DNA of 64,000 nucleotides from Macrolepiota albuminosa. Taxonomy: Eukaryota; Basidiomycota; Agaricomycetes; Agaricales; Agaricaceae. Both the position numbers and the translations under genes were made by a program. The stretch is from contig JAMWFC010000107.1 of NCBI GenBank assembly GCA_027475525.1, forward strand, positions 186,001 through 250,000, written 5' to 3'. Below are positions 1-10,967 of the stretch, piece by piece. The notes below the pieces were generated by a model. That model worked only from the letters and a program-made list of their open reading frames with translations. It searched no databases and was not told where the DNA came from. Position 1 is the stretch's first letter. Every line of letters begins with the position of its first letter.

Positions 1-703
1 AGATATTACATCTGTAAACCAATGATAGGAACTAAATTTTGTGTTTCCAACGCACATGTGAGTCATTTTTAGGAACTCAACACTGAAGAATGTGAAATAA
101 ATCAGATACTTAATCCAGATACTTATACATCTGAGAGCGATCCGTACCCAGAAATAACTTGTAGTTCCTACCAGCCACAATGAATGAGATAGAGCTCGTA
201 CTTTCAAAAAATTGAAAAGACACATTGAAACACTTGTCTGTTTGGCCAAGCGTCTCAGCCAATTGCAAATAGAAAGCGACACGTGCCCGACGTATTCGAC
301 CGAATAATCACAAAATTAGGATCAAAGAGGCAATGATAATTTTGAACGAACAAAAAAGCCACTACTAAAGTAGCGGGAATTGAGTATTTAGACGATCAAT
401 AGTCTTAGGGAGGCAAAATCTTGATTTCTGAAAAGAAAACAGAGACATGAAAAAAGAGAATATTTGTAGGCATTTTTGTAGGCATAACCGGTATCAATGC
501 CAACCAACCAACACTGAACTACAAATCATGATCCATATTACTGTTGTCTCAAGGTATCATCACCAAGACTGAATCTGTTGTTGCATCAGGAGTGGACTTG
601 CCTCAGCGTTTGATCATTGAGGCTTAACCTGTTGAATCGACAGTAGACTTCGGCGTCCATCGGGACCCTAAAGAAAGATGTTTGAGCAATAGAAGGCGAC
701 CAA
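1..703. other. AT-rich stretch with no recognised gene
   Basis: No convincing reading frame or known motif was found on either strand. It lies immediately beyond the abrupt 3' end of the RNA14-like remnant on the minus strand. I looked here for the missing HAT-repeat exons of that gene and did not find them. Confidence 0.5.
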
Positions 704-1825
704 TCAATCAAGGACTGCATACTTGTCTGGGTCGGCTCCAACCCACATCTCTGAGATCTTCAAGGCTTCTTGATGTTTTCCCACTTTTTCCAGCCACAGA
801 CAGGCCATGGACTTAATGTCATTGTGATACCACATTCGGATCAATGCTTTACGATACACATGGAAGATGTGTGACACAAGGATGGCAGACTGGCCTCTCT
901 GGTCCAGCTCTAGAGGATCACTTTCCTCCCACTTGAGGTAAGCTTTCCATCTTGCAAGGATTGAGCGCTCTAACACGTCGAGTATAGGGAGAGCAGGTAA
1001 AACGAGTTCTGGACGGTCCAGGAATGTAGGGGCAGGTGTGGGTATGAGTGTGCAAACGTGGTTTGACAGTTGATGAAAGGTCAGGAGGGCCTGCCTGTAC
1101 GCCGGCCAGAGATTATTCATAACCTCCATTGCCTTGGTTCTATCCAGGCTGTCCTCGAAACTCTTGAGCTCTTGCCACAAGGATTTGACACCGTCAAAGG
1201 GAACCTGAACTGCGCGATGATAAACTTCCTTCAATGCATATATCTTTTGCTGGTTGTTTGATGAAAGATGCAAAAACTGAATGTAATTCATCCAAATAGG
1301 GCCACTATCCCTGTTGTGCCCAATATGGTGGATCACAAACTCGTATGCCTCACAAACCAGTTCCCATCGAGTGTTAACATGTCTATGGCCTAATTAGTAC
1401 ACAAGAGAAGATGTATAAATAGGGAAGAACACCTTACCTAACATATCTTAGGTAGAGTTCCCAGAAGGGTACTTCTGGTGATTTAGTGAGAAACCTTTTA
1501 AAGAGATCTTGTGCTTCGTCATACGTTGATGGGTCCTGTAGGAAATAAAAAACATAGCGGAATTGCGCAGAAGACTGAAAGAGAAAACAACTGTCAGATA
1601 CGCAAAAGTAGGCACCTCAAGGCCACGCACGCTATTTGGATACTGTTCCAATAGCGCATCGAACGACACGCGTACTTTGCAAATATCACCCGATTCTTCT
1701 GCAAGACAAACCAGTCTCTTCCAGGAATCTGGATTGTGCGGACGTTGCTTCAATTCGACCGACAGTTTTTCATACTCCGTTGCAGTTGGCATGGCTTGCT
1801 GTGATTTATCTTCCATAGCGTCCAT
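704..1825 (-). pseudogene. 3'-truncated RNA14 / CstF-77-like gene
   Basis: The predicted protein matches the N-terminal HAT-repeat region of RNA14 (CstF-77), a scaffold of the mRNA 3'-end cleavage and polyadenylation complex in the nucleus. Three exons read well: 1825-1631 (start MDAMEDKSQ, then the NPDSWKRLV HAT motif), 1574-1438 (SSAQFRYVF to ELYLRYVR) and 1382-704 (NTRWELVCEAYEFVIHHIG to LERSILARWKAYLKWEESD). The introns are 1575-1630 and 1383-1437, both with GT...AG ends. The result is about 335 residues, against roughly 700 or more in intact fungal homologues, and it stops just after the LKISEMWVGADPDK segment. The rest of the HAT array and the C-terminal region are absent from the window, so this is probably a broken or duplicated fragment. 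The family call is firm from the motifs; loss of function is inferred. Confidence 0.75.
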
Positions 1826-2140
1826 GTCTTGTGTCTGTTGCGTGTTGAAAATAGTTTTGAGCTTAGAACAAAGAACAAAAGAGACAAAGGGCAAATTGAT
1901 AACTCCATATGGAACATGATAATATGAAATGAAAAACGATGTTATGAGCGAGTGATGCCAGAGGATGTCTCAAGAGAGTGTGTGTAGGGAACAATGTTTC
2001 TTCGGACAAGAGGACCTGTGGAGAGCTTGGGTGAGCCCAGGGAAAAGGAAAAACTTGGGTGAGCCCAGAGCGGGTAGAGGAGAGCTCTTGTGATACGCAC
2101 ATCCCTCTTTGGCAGTACTTTGTGAATCGTCTTCGTGGCT

Positions 2141-2191
2141 CATGGTGGCTGTGCAGACCCTCGACAAGTCGACTTGGGCACAGCCACCATG
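2141..2191. repeat. Hairpin repeat, copy 1
   Basis: Perfect 14-bp arms (CATGGTGGCTGTGC and its complement, 2141-2154 and 2178-2191) enclose a loop that itself contains the palindrome CAAGTCGACTTG. Related copies occur near 5386, 5486 and 14205. Downstream sequence (ATTGATAAGTGTCTTTATT) is shared with the copy at 5386, so the repeat unit is larger than the hairpin. Confidence 0.85.
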
Positions 2192-2324
2192 CCCATTGAT
2201 AAGTGTCTTTATTTTGCTTTGTGTGGTTGGATCAATGAAAATGGTGAAGAGGCGGGAAGACAAAGGCAAAAATGTGGTTAAGGTTGAATGAGAAAATGGT
2301 AAAATGGGTACTGCGAACATTGGA

Positions 2325-2760
2325 CGTTGATTCCGTCTTGGAACGTTTTGGAATGCAGAATTGTACTCCAGTTTCCACGTCGATCATCACCAATCATCAT
2401 CTTTGCTAAAGGTATAAATTACCTTTCCCTCGTTGGGTCTTTGCTCTATGTAACCCAAACACGTCCCGATATCCAGTTCTCTGTCGGTTTGCTAGCTCAA
2501 TCTGCCGGTAATCCTGGAATACAGCATCTTGCAGCAGGCAAACATATCGACATTTGCTATCACTTTATTCGCAATCATATTGCACGTGAAACTATCAAAT
2601 CGATTATATTTCTACAAAGAGCATGATTGCTGACGTGTTCACTAAAGCTTTACTTCAGGACACGTTCAAACTCTTCCGTAATAAACTTGGTGTCCAACAC
2701 CCTCAAGCATCATCAAGTGGGAGTGTCAAAGATATTGCTGACTAGCTACGAGTGTCATGA
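2325..2760 (+). mobile_element. Ty1/copia reverse transcriptase-RNase H tail remnant
   Basis: The plus strand carries pieces of a copia pol end. They are VLERFGMQNCTPVST, then in another frame YLSLVGSLLYVTQTRPDIQF, which is the hallmark block linking RT to RNase H, and later MIADVFTKALLQDTF, the usual end of copia RNase H. Frames change between the blocks, so the copy is dead. The purine-rich AGTGGGAGTGTC near 2717 resembles a polypurine tract followed by an LTR beginning TGTCAAAG. No gag, protease or integrase was seen upstream, so it is a 3' fragment. Confidence 0.75.
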
Positions 2761-3333
2761 ATTTGTCATTGAATACATAGTTCATTTGTAATTCTTACCT
2801 TATGATTTAACTATGATCCTCTGCAGTTAAGGTTCATATAGATAGCGCCAGACCAGTCATGCAAATGCGTAACCTACATGTATTGACAACTGGAGGCGAG
2901 AAGCAATGGCTAGCTACTACAAGTAATATACAGGGTGAGGAGGGAGGGTTGACGAAATGAAGTAAAGTACACGAATAAAATTCTGATAAAATTTTTGTGA
3001 GTGAGAGGCCATACGCAACCATAGATTCAAAGGACGAATGAGAGTTATCGCTCAACAACCACGCATATGACTTTCGTTCTTTTTCCTCGAAGCCTGCCTG
3101 GCTTCAAGAAGGTATCATATCAGGAAAAGCTCATAGTGAGTTTGGTCAACACTCACACGGACCTCTGGTTCTGCTCTCGCGCTCTGACCGCTTCTGCGAG
3201 GAAGACGAGGTAGGGACAATACATACCATATCAAGGACCACTGCTTTTCGAGATGGCAGAGGCCGAAGCTTTGGTCCAGGGATGGGTGTCTTATCGACAT
3301 TCCTTTTAGCGACACGAGAAGAAGTCACAAACG

Positions 3334-4928
3334 TCAATGGTCGAGGCTTCCCCCGCGAACCTTCAGGGTGCTGTGTTGTATCTTCAATGCTGCTGTCACT
3401 TGCGAGGTGTGTGAGGGTACCACTTTGAGATGTAAGGTGATGAAACTTTGGACAACCTTGACCGGATCCAAGAACATCATCAGTATCTCGATATCAGTAA
3501 CACTGGTGGTGCTGGTACCTTTACCAAGAGGTCTTGGCTTGGGACGAGCTTTTGACGCTTGTGGGGATGACTCAACTCTGGCATCCGATCTCTTTCCTTT
3601 CTTCTTCCGTGCTCTAGTCTTTACAGGTTCTTGCCTTTCCACTTCCCTTATCTTCTCCATCTGCTCTTGATACTCGTCCTCGGCTTTTTCATCCACATCC
3701 AGCTGCTGCCGCCTCTTCATCGCCCTCTTCATAACAATCATGTCAGCGGCACCCAGTTGAGAATCGTCCTGGACTCCTTTGTCCTCTTCTCCTTCATCTA
3801 CAGGAAACATACACACGCCATAATTGGCACTCTCTCGCAAGATTTTAACAGCATCTCTCATCTGACTCTTGTCTAGATCCATGTCCTGCATAATCAATTG
3901 CACACCGACTTCGGGAACCAGGATACATTGTAGGAACTTGCTTGTTGTCAGAGGAGATACCAAGTCGGGATCAATCGAAGTAAGTGGGAACAAGTTGTAC
4001 AATATTTGGTAGATAATGATCAATCCCATTTCACTGTAGCTACAGATAGGCTTACCACGGATGTATTCAACGAAAGAAATAAAGCACTCGCTATCCAGGT
4101 TGCATCTTTTCAAAGTTGGCAAATTGTCTGCAAACCCCTGCAACGGCCCTTGTCCCCTTCACTCTCACCTCTTCTAATGCTTCTTTCCAAAAAACACATT
4201 GCGCTCTGGGCCAGCTATCTCCACTATCCAACATATCAGAATCTACCCCACCATTGTCCTCAATAATAGCACGTAACGCGCCCTTCATTTTCCGCACACG
4301 TTTGCCGACCTCAGACCAATTGATCGCCTTGGGCCAGCCTTTGCGCTCAGCTTCTGGCAGCATCTGACTCTCAAAGCGGTGACGTTGGCAAACATCAATA
4401 TAAACGGTAAAAGGCGCTGTTCATCCAAAGTGATTCCCTGGCCGGGGCTCAGGGCATGACTGTTTTGCTGCAGTATCCAGTAAACGCTTGAGCTGAGCAG
4501 TAGGCTCAGAAGGGAGAGGTGTGTCGCAATAAGGACAAAGAGTTTTGGGGTCAATTTCTAGTGTCACAATCAGAAGAGAGGATGGTGTATATAGATAGGT
4601 TCAATGTACCTTGATCTGCATCCTGTTCATCTGGGTCATTCTTCTCATCTGGGTCATCCTTCTTCAATTTTTTCGAGACTGACTCTTCATAAGTTCCCGA
4701 GGAGGAACATTTGAGATCGGATGGTCCAGCCATTAATGATGACGATCCAATGCTACTCAATACCTGGGGGCTTAAAGGGAACGGTTGAGCTCTTGTTCCA
4801 TCTTTCTTCTGAGGTTCGGGTAGCTCAGAATTATGTCGTCGCCAAACCTTCATTTCTGTTGACTTTATCTTCTTCAGGACGAGTGCTGGAGTTTTAGTCA
4901 TAACTATCTTTTCAGAGAAGTCGATCAC
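3334..4928 (-). pseudogene. RTC4-domain protein gene with one in-frame stop
   Basis: This encodes a protein with the RTC4-like domain (named after yeast restriction of telomere capping protein 4), common in basidiomycetes; its molecular role is unknown. Order on the minus strand: a charged N-terminus from 4928, an intron at about 4566-4609, then a CPYCDTPLPSEPT block, VYIDVCQRHRFESQMLPEA, KGWPKAINW, QFANFEKMQPG, a short intron, then YSEMGLIIIYQILYNLFP, FLQCILVPEVGVQLIMQDM and ESANYGVCMFPVD, followed by a Lys/Arg-rich tail. A TGA at 4421-4423 interrupts an otherwise open frame, at a place where the family usually has arginine, so CGA to TGA fits. The intron near 4041-4082 appears to use a GC-AG donor (GCGAGT), which restores the family sequence QPGYYSEMG. 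More exons may lie at 3115-3337. It may be a recent pseudogene. Confidence 0.7.
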
Positions 4929-4949
4929 ACGAGAGTCGTGTTGTTAGTA

Positions 4950-5385
4950 TGTGACATTGTCACACAACCATCCTCTTTCAGTTCTGACTGCGTAAAGGCA
5001 ACTACTGAGCGTTTTTGGAGGCCTCTGCGTGCCAAGAAGTCCTCTGATTGTCACATCACCCCTCTCCCTCTTCTTCAGCCAGATGCCATTCTCGGCATGT
5101 TGCCATGATCTGGCAGTTTCCGTGTTGCAAACAGTAGGGCTCATGTCTCAGACATTCTGGGTAGCCTTCTTCTTAGTCATCCTTCTCCTTCTCCTTTGGC
5201 TGCACAGGTGAGCACACAGTTGCTCTCTCACGTTACAGATCTTGTCTCACTGCAAGTACTGTCAACATACAGTTCTTGCACATCACTTCTTGTATTTTAT
5301 TATTCTTTAGTCTAGCATTTGCTAAATGCTATACTTGTGTTTGATTTCCACCCCTGGCGCACGTGCACTCTCCGTCTTCGTGGCT
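4950..5385. other. No recognised gene
   Basis: Short frames only, without family motifs. The stretch separates the RTC4-like gene from the second hairpin repeat. A CACTCTCCGTC sequence at about 5366 sits just left of the hairpin and could be a degenerate CACTA-type terminus, but no matching right end was identified. Confidence 0.4.
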
Positions 5386-5436
5386 CATGGTGGCTGTGCA
5401 GACCCTTGACAAGTCAACTTGGGCACAGCCACCATG
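5386..5436. repeat. Hairpin repeat, copy 2
   Basis: Arms 5386-5399 and 5423-5436 match copy 1 exactly. The loop differs by C-to-T and G-to-A changes (CAAGTCAACTT). The right flank TCCATTGATAAGTGTCTTTATT is also shared with copy 1. Confidence 0.85.
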
Positions 5437-5485
5437 TCCATTGATAAGTGTCTTTATTTTGCTTTGTGTGTGGTCAGATCAATGA

Positions 5486-5540
5486 GCATGGTGGCTGTGC
5501 ATACCCTCAACAAGTTGACTTGGGCACAGCCACACCATGC
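5486..5540. repeat. Hairpin repeat, copy 3
   Basis: Arms GCATGGTGGCTGTGC (5486-5500) and GCACAGCCACACCATGC (5524-5540) enclose CAACAAGTTGACTTG. The right arm has a 2-bp insertion. Downstream, the AACTACACAAAGCAAAGTA sequence is an inverted version of the TTTGCTTTGTGT flank of copies 1 and 2, so copies 2 and 3 lie in a larger inverted arrangement. Confidence 0.8.
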
Positions 5541-5840
5541 CCATTGATAAGTCTCTTTATCGTAAACAACCAACTACACAAAGCAAAGTAGAGCCAAACA
5601 AAGTGGGGCAGCCACGCGAAATGTTGTCAAATTTGTTCTTCTCCATCACGCTCATCGTTAAATTTGAGCTTGTTTCGTTAAACTTTGTGCTGTGTTGCAA
5701 TTGTTTCCATGGTAGGTCGACGGTAGTATAACTGAGATGCAGAGATGTGCGCAGCTTAGTTCTTCCTCTCTTCCCCTGAGCTCTGGGTTCACCCAAGTTC
5801 TTCCCTTTCCCTGGAGTTACTCCAGCTCTCCACAGGTCCT

Positions 5841-5994
5841 CTGAGCTTGTCCAAAGCCTTTGCCTCCAGGTATTATCCAGGGATTTCATGTAGTGAGTCT
5901 GCAAATTCTTACTCATGCTGAGCTTGTCCAAAGCCTTTGCCTCCAGGTATTATCCAGGGATTTCATGTAGTGAGTCTGCAAATTCTTACTCATG
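5841..5994. repeat. 77-bp perfect tandem duplication
   Basis: Bases 5841-5917 recur unchanged at 5918-5994. The period of exactly 77 is shared by eight other duplications in this window, which points to an assembly overlap rather than biology. Confidence 0.95.
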
Positions 5995-6035
5995 CACGAT
6001 AGATTCGCTCACGTTCAAACTGTTATCATATCTCG

Positions 6036-6329
6036 CTACAACTCTGGGCTCACTCCCCTCCTACTCATAATCGCTTGCAGACGTGCCTGCGTATCCTTCA
6101 ATTCACTACGCCTGGCAGCTGCAGCGCCGTTCTTCAACTTTGACTTCAGAATACAAATAACTGGCCAGCAGTTGTTGTATTCCTTCAATTTCGGCCAGTT
6201 CTTATCCTTCACCATCTGTTGCAACAAATGAGGTTCCCTCTGCTGGCGAGTGACATCCATGCGGGATATGGTCCACAGCCTTTTCAAAGTCATGATGCAG
6301 ACATGGCAAGATGCCTTGGCGAGACGCAT
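6036..6329 (-). CDS. Unrecognised small frame, likely gene fragment
   Basis: A 97-residue minus-strand frame contains the block NWPKLKEYNNCWPVICIL followed by LKSKLKNGAAAARRSELKD, which has the basic, helical look of short uncharacterised proteins seen in agaricomycete genomes. I cannot name a family. It overlaps a plus-strand frame (from 6258) that may be the first exon of the neighbouring transposase, so only the part below about 6240 is likely to be real. It could equally be a relic. Confidence 0.3.
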   Translation of the reverse strand: MRLAKASCHVCIMTLKRLWTISRMDVTRQQREPHLLQQMVKDKNWPKLKEYNNCWPVICILKSKLKNGAAAARRSELKDTQARLQAIMSRRGVSPEL

Positions 6330-9300
6330 TGCTCAGGAGGATGCTTTAGCTGGGAGTAAGTTTGACACCGGTCAGTACCAGCAGATTCATGTATTTCCTG
6401 ATTATTGATGATTCCTCATAGGGGCACATTTCTTGCCCAGTCTTGTTGGAGTGGCGGTGTTTCTACAGGTGGTGATACTCATGGTTGCTGTTTGCCACAT
6501 CACTCTCCACCTTCCTCGTCGAGGCACATACTGGTTATTCCAAATGTGCGAAAAGCTTTTGGACATTGTCATGGAAGCTCTCCCTCATGCGTTGACCGCT
6601 CTGGGTTTGCACTTTTACAAAACGTTCCCTCATGACATTCGTGTTGCGATCAAGACTTTGCGCCTGGAAGGGAAATCTGAGGTATATGCGGCCTGCCCAG
6701 CATGTCACTCGATTTACAGAGCAATCAAGGGCAAGAGTGGCGAAGACGATGGAAAGGATATATATGATGACATTCCGGTGTATCCAGAGCGTTGTAGTGC
6801 CAGGCGTCATGGCAAGAAGTGTAAGGAGCTGCTTGTTCGCCCAAAATCTGTTGGGCAACTGAATCTCACTATATACGTCCCCATACGGCCCTATGTTGTT
6901 TTCGACTTCAAAGATTGGTTCGCAGGTTTACTGTCCCGACACGGTTACGAGAAAAAGATGGACCAAGCTTGGGAGAAGATGCGCGCTTCCGAAGGTGGGA
7001 AAATAACAGATATCTTTCAGGGCTCTGCAATTCGGGAGTTCATGGGGCCCGATGGCAAAACTCACTTTAGTCTCTCTGGCGACATGAACGCTGGTCGTTA
7101 TCTATTTTTGATCGGAGTGGATTTCTTCAATCTGCTGGGCAATAAGCAAGCTGGAAAGAAGATCTCTGTTGGAATGATTTCCGTTGCATGTCTTAATCTA
7201 CTTATAGAAGAACGGCATAAGCCCAAGAATCTCTACATTCAGCTGATTTCTGGTCCACACGAGCCTTCCGTGGAGGTGGACGGTATCAACCCCTACCTGA
7301 AACCAATCGTTGACGCCTTCCTTGCATTTTGGGAAGGTGTTTGGTTTAGCCAGACTGCAGACTATCTCTATGGGCAGTTGATTTTTTGTGCCATTATCCT
7401 CGTTGTCTGTGACCTCCCGATGGCGTGGAAAGTTGGAGGCTTTACTACAATCAACCACAAATTGTTCTGTTCCCAATGCAAATGCTGCAGGTCTTTTCAT
7501 TCCTACAATAATTTTGAACACGACGTTTGGGTTTTGCGTATCAATGCTGACTGTAGGCGAAAGGCGGAGAAATACATATCTGCTCCCTCTACAGAAGCTG
7601 CCAAAAAATTGGTAGAAAAATATGGTATACGATGGACCGAACTTCTCAGGTTGCTCTATTACAAGCCATCGTCCTATCTTGTCGTCGATCCCATGCATAA
7701 CTTGTTTCTTGGTCTCATCAAGGAGCATTTTTGGAGCATTCTTGGTTACAACCCCGAAGGTAAAATCCCATGCATAACTTGTTTCTTGGTCTCATCAAGG
7801 AGCATTTTTGGAGCATTCTTGGTTACAACCCCGAAGGTAAAAAGAGTAGACGGAAAGAAGTTGTTCCACATAAAGCATTAATTGTAAAGATACCATTCAC
7901 TTTTGATAACCCTGAGCTGCAGGCAAAATCATCTATGAAAGCTGTGTGGTCACTCCTTCGTTGGCTATCAGAACATATGGAATTCAGCGACAAGGATACT
8001 GTGTTTGAAAGTGCGGTGAAAAAATGGGCTAAAATTGCTTTACTGGCCTTGGTTTACGTCGCCAGAGGTCTTCAATGTGGTTTGAAAGTGCGGTGAAAAA
8101 ATGGGCTAAAATTGCTTTACTGGCCTTGGTTTACGTCGCCAGAGGTCTTCAATGTGAAATGCGATCTGCCGTGAAGAGACTTACAAGAGAGGAGTACTCA
8201 CGAGCTATCATAACTTGGGCACGTGCTGACATTTTTCTTATTGAATGCAACTACCATCCTTTCACAGAGAATGAAACAAGTCAAAACCAACACATATATA
8301 GAACCTGGAAATGTGTTAACAGACGAAGAGATGCATAGCATCAGAGATGATATGGATTATATCGTAAAGCCCTCCTGGGTAACTTCAGTTCCTCTTCTGT
8401 CAGGATTGAAACTCAAGGCCAATGAATGGTGCACACTCGGTTGCTTAAATTTGCTGATCTCCTTGGTTCGGAAATGGTCAGATACGGAACGTGCGGAATT
8501 GCTGCATCTTACCATGCTACTCATGACCGCAATTACCTTGGCAACCTCTCAAGTCACCAGTGAAGCACACTCCATACTATACATAAATCGCATGGTTGAA
8601 TATCGGCGAGAACTCCAGAGAATATTTCCGTTCTATGAGTGTGTCCCTAATCACCACATGGCTTTTCACATTCCAGAGTTCATAAAGCTCTATGGTCCTG
8701 TCCATGGGTGGTGGGCCTTCCCATTTGAACGCGCAATCGGTCAGTTGCAATGGCTTTCAACCAATTATAAGAAATGTAAATCCTCTGCCTATTCTAGGTT
8801 GAGCTGATTCTGACTTGAGAAAACTAGATGAATATGAAGAAACGATACTTCGATCCTGGCATAAAGCTGCCAACTTGAGAGGCCTATTTTTCAAGGAAAG
8901 TTGTCCACGGGTTGTTAAGGAGTGCCTCAAATTCTTTCAAGTTCTAGTTCAACCTCAAGCTCGTGGCATACTTGCAACCGAGCATGATGACGCAGCTACC
9001 TTTCAGGATTTGGAAAATGAGGTCCAGTCTTTCAATGAGGATTTAGGCGTCAAAGGGAAAACTGCTTCCATCTCCCTTGAAAGTATAGATGCAATCAAAT
9101 GTGCTGACCCGCATGCACTCGTCCCATCGGATGCAATCACACAATCTCAAGTTTGGCACCATGGTCTATCTTTCACAACTCAGACGAGGCACCGTGGCAA
9201 CAGCTCCGTAACATTACATGGTACACCTGCTCCGTTTACCATTAAACAGATCATCGAGTTTCCCAAAGTGTCTCGAGAGAGTAGGCATTTACAAGGAGTC

Positions 9301-9543
9301 TGGATTGTCGGGGTACATCATCAGCCGTCTGATATCCCCCACAACCCGTACCAGGAGTATCCTGAGCTTGGAGCGAGCATCTGGAGCACTCGGACACATT
9401 CACAACTCAAAGCGGCGCCAGTCGCTGAGATTGAAGCCCATTGCGCAAGGTTCGAGTGGGATGAAATCATGGTAGTTGTTTCATTGAAACGTGTACGTGT
9501 TAGCAATCTCCGTCGTTTCGAAGCAGAGGTAATGGTTCATTAG
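6258..9543 (+). CDS. Tnp2-family (CACTA) transposase
   Basis: This is the DNA-cutting transposase of a fungal CACTA element (Tnp2/Transposase_21 type). Blocks in order: ACPACHSIYRAI, YPERCSARRHGKKCKE (cysteine motif), YVVFDFKDWFAGLLSRHGYE, RYLFLIGVDFFN, GMISVACLNLLIEERHKPKN, LYIQLISGPHEPSVEVDGIN, AIILVVCDLPMAWKVGGF, LFCSQCKCCRSFH, YGIRWTELLRLLYYKPSSY, VVDPMHNLFLGLIKEHFW, then DYIVKPSWVTSVP and GPVHGWWAFPFERAIGQLQ, ending at 9543. A possible first exon starts at the ATG at 6258 (MRDMVHSLFKVMMQTWQ). Two 77-bp duplications (7688, 8003) break the frame; deleting one copy of each puts the flanking frames back in register. A short intron near 8777-8806 would join the last segment. The terminal inverted repeats of the element were not found. 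The gene may be intact once the duplications are discounted. Confidence 0.8.
7688..7842. repeat. 77-bp tandem duplication inside the transposase
   Basis: The segment from 7688 repeats 77 bases later (78 matching positions). The reading frame before the duplication (6433 register) and after it (7770 register) agree only when 77 bases are removed, showing that the inserted copy is not part of the gene. Confidence 0.95.
8003..8156. repeat. Second 77-bp tandem duplication inside the transposase
   Basis: Bases 8003-8079 recur exactly at 8080-8156. Removing one copy again joins the upstream and downstream transposase frames. Confidence 0.95.
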
Positions 9544-10282
9544 TCTTGCAACGCTTGAAAAACTTCAAGAAAAAAATTTTGTTTGTGAAATGTGATATGA
9601 CAAGGGGAACGTTGTGCAAGCATTGTTTTTTTTTACACTTTTACTTATTTCTGAATTTTTCAAATGCGCAATTTGCAGTTACCCTGCTGCATTCCCTTCC
9701 TCTCCAAAGCACAAAGCATTAATTTCGATCAATATTTTCTAATAGATGCAATACAACGTACGCAAATCTTCGATCAGGAAGATTTTGCACATGTCCGGCC
9801 ATTCCAACGCTGGATGCTTAATTTTGTCCTCACATATACATGCGCTGGTATGACAGAGTTAGTTGATTGTTGACTTTTTCTCCTGTATCTGGGATATACT
9901 TTTCTTTCTTGGTTAAAATGAAATGTATGTATCCATCATAACCATGTCAATATCGGAGCTAAAATTTTTCCATGTTTTAAGTTTTGTTGAACACTTTTGG
10001 GCAGAAACGTGACCCGGTCACCAATCCTTGGGCACTTGTGACGATGTATTGGCTCCCTTACTCACTGATACACACCTATTCTACATTAGTTGTGTCGTGC
10101 CATGGCTTATTTCAAGGACTATGATGAGTTTTCTGCTCCTCTTAAAGGGCTTGATGATGAGAAGCGTTAATGGAGGTTGATGGTCGGTCTTTATTACATT
10201 AAAATTTATACAGAGGTCTTGTCTGAAAAGTTCCATCACATAACGTGCTTGTTCTTCATGAGGACAAGTAGTATTATCCATC
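9544..10282. other. AT-rich spacer, nothing recognised
   Basis: A 69-codon frame at 9664-9873 has no family signature. The rest has no open frame of note. It separates the transposase from a GTPase-like fragment. Confidence 0.4.
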
Positions 10283-10687
10283 GTGTGGGCCCATTGTCGC
10301 TCCAGTCAAAGTGGAAATGGACGGTGGAAGAGAAAGATGCCAGAAACACGGTTTTCTATGTTACGACTAACGAGCACATTCTTTCAGATGCGTTATACTG
10401 CTTACGTCCTATCTAGAGAACGCGAAATACTTGTTGACGGCATCCTACTTGTAGTCGACCTTGTTGAGGGGGTCAGTGAATATCATTCGTACTTGACGGC
10501 CTATCTGGATGTTGATGTGTTTGCAGTTAACGGTCACCACAATGAGTCCATTATTTGCTACGCTCTACAAGAGGGAGTAAAAATCACACTTGTCATGAAC
10601 AAAATCACATTAAGGTCACTATCTAGGAGATTAACCATCAGGTTAGTGTTGTGTGCACCATCGACCCAGACCAAGAAGTGCAGTTGA
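10283..10687 (+). pseudogene. Possible elongation-factor-2-type GTPase fragment
   Basis: Two blocks resemble the G-domain of EF-2 and related ribosomal GTPases: GILLVVDLVEGVSE, like the DGALVVVDxVEGV block, and ALQEGVKITLVMNKI, like the segment ending in the NKxD guanine-specificity motif. Spacing between the blocks is about right. The final D of NKxD is not retained (NKIT), there is no P-loop in the window, and the flanks are not in frame. The sequence is at best a decayed exon. The resemblance is short and could be accidental. Confidence 0.35.
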
Positions 10688-10967
10688 GCCCTGAAAATAG
10701 AAATGTTGCCTTTGCAAGCACAGATGAACTGTTGCTTTACACTTTGTTCCAGGGTTGAGCTTCAGCATCGGTTTTTGCTGTGATATTGGTGTCTAGATAT
10801 CTGCGTCAAAAGAGAAATGGTTGACATATGATTGCCGCCGGTTAAATTTTAATTCATCATCATTGCCTTTGTGTTCGCCTGGGTGCCTCGTGGCCGTCAT
10901 CCAAATTCTCTCAAAAAGAGAAACAGAAAGAAACTAGAATGGGTACCCTCTATCCGTCTTGCATCCC

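Noticed and set aside
7688..8156. Treating the two duplications as frameshifts that inactivated the transposase in nature
   Set aside because: Both have the period 77 seen at seven unrelated sites, and removing one copy restores frame exactly; an assembly artefact is more likely.
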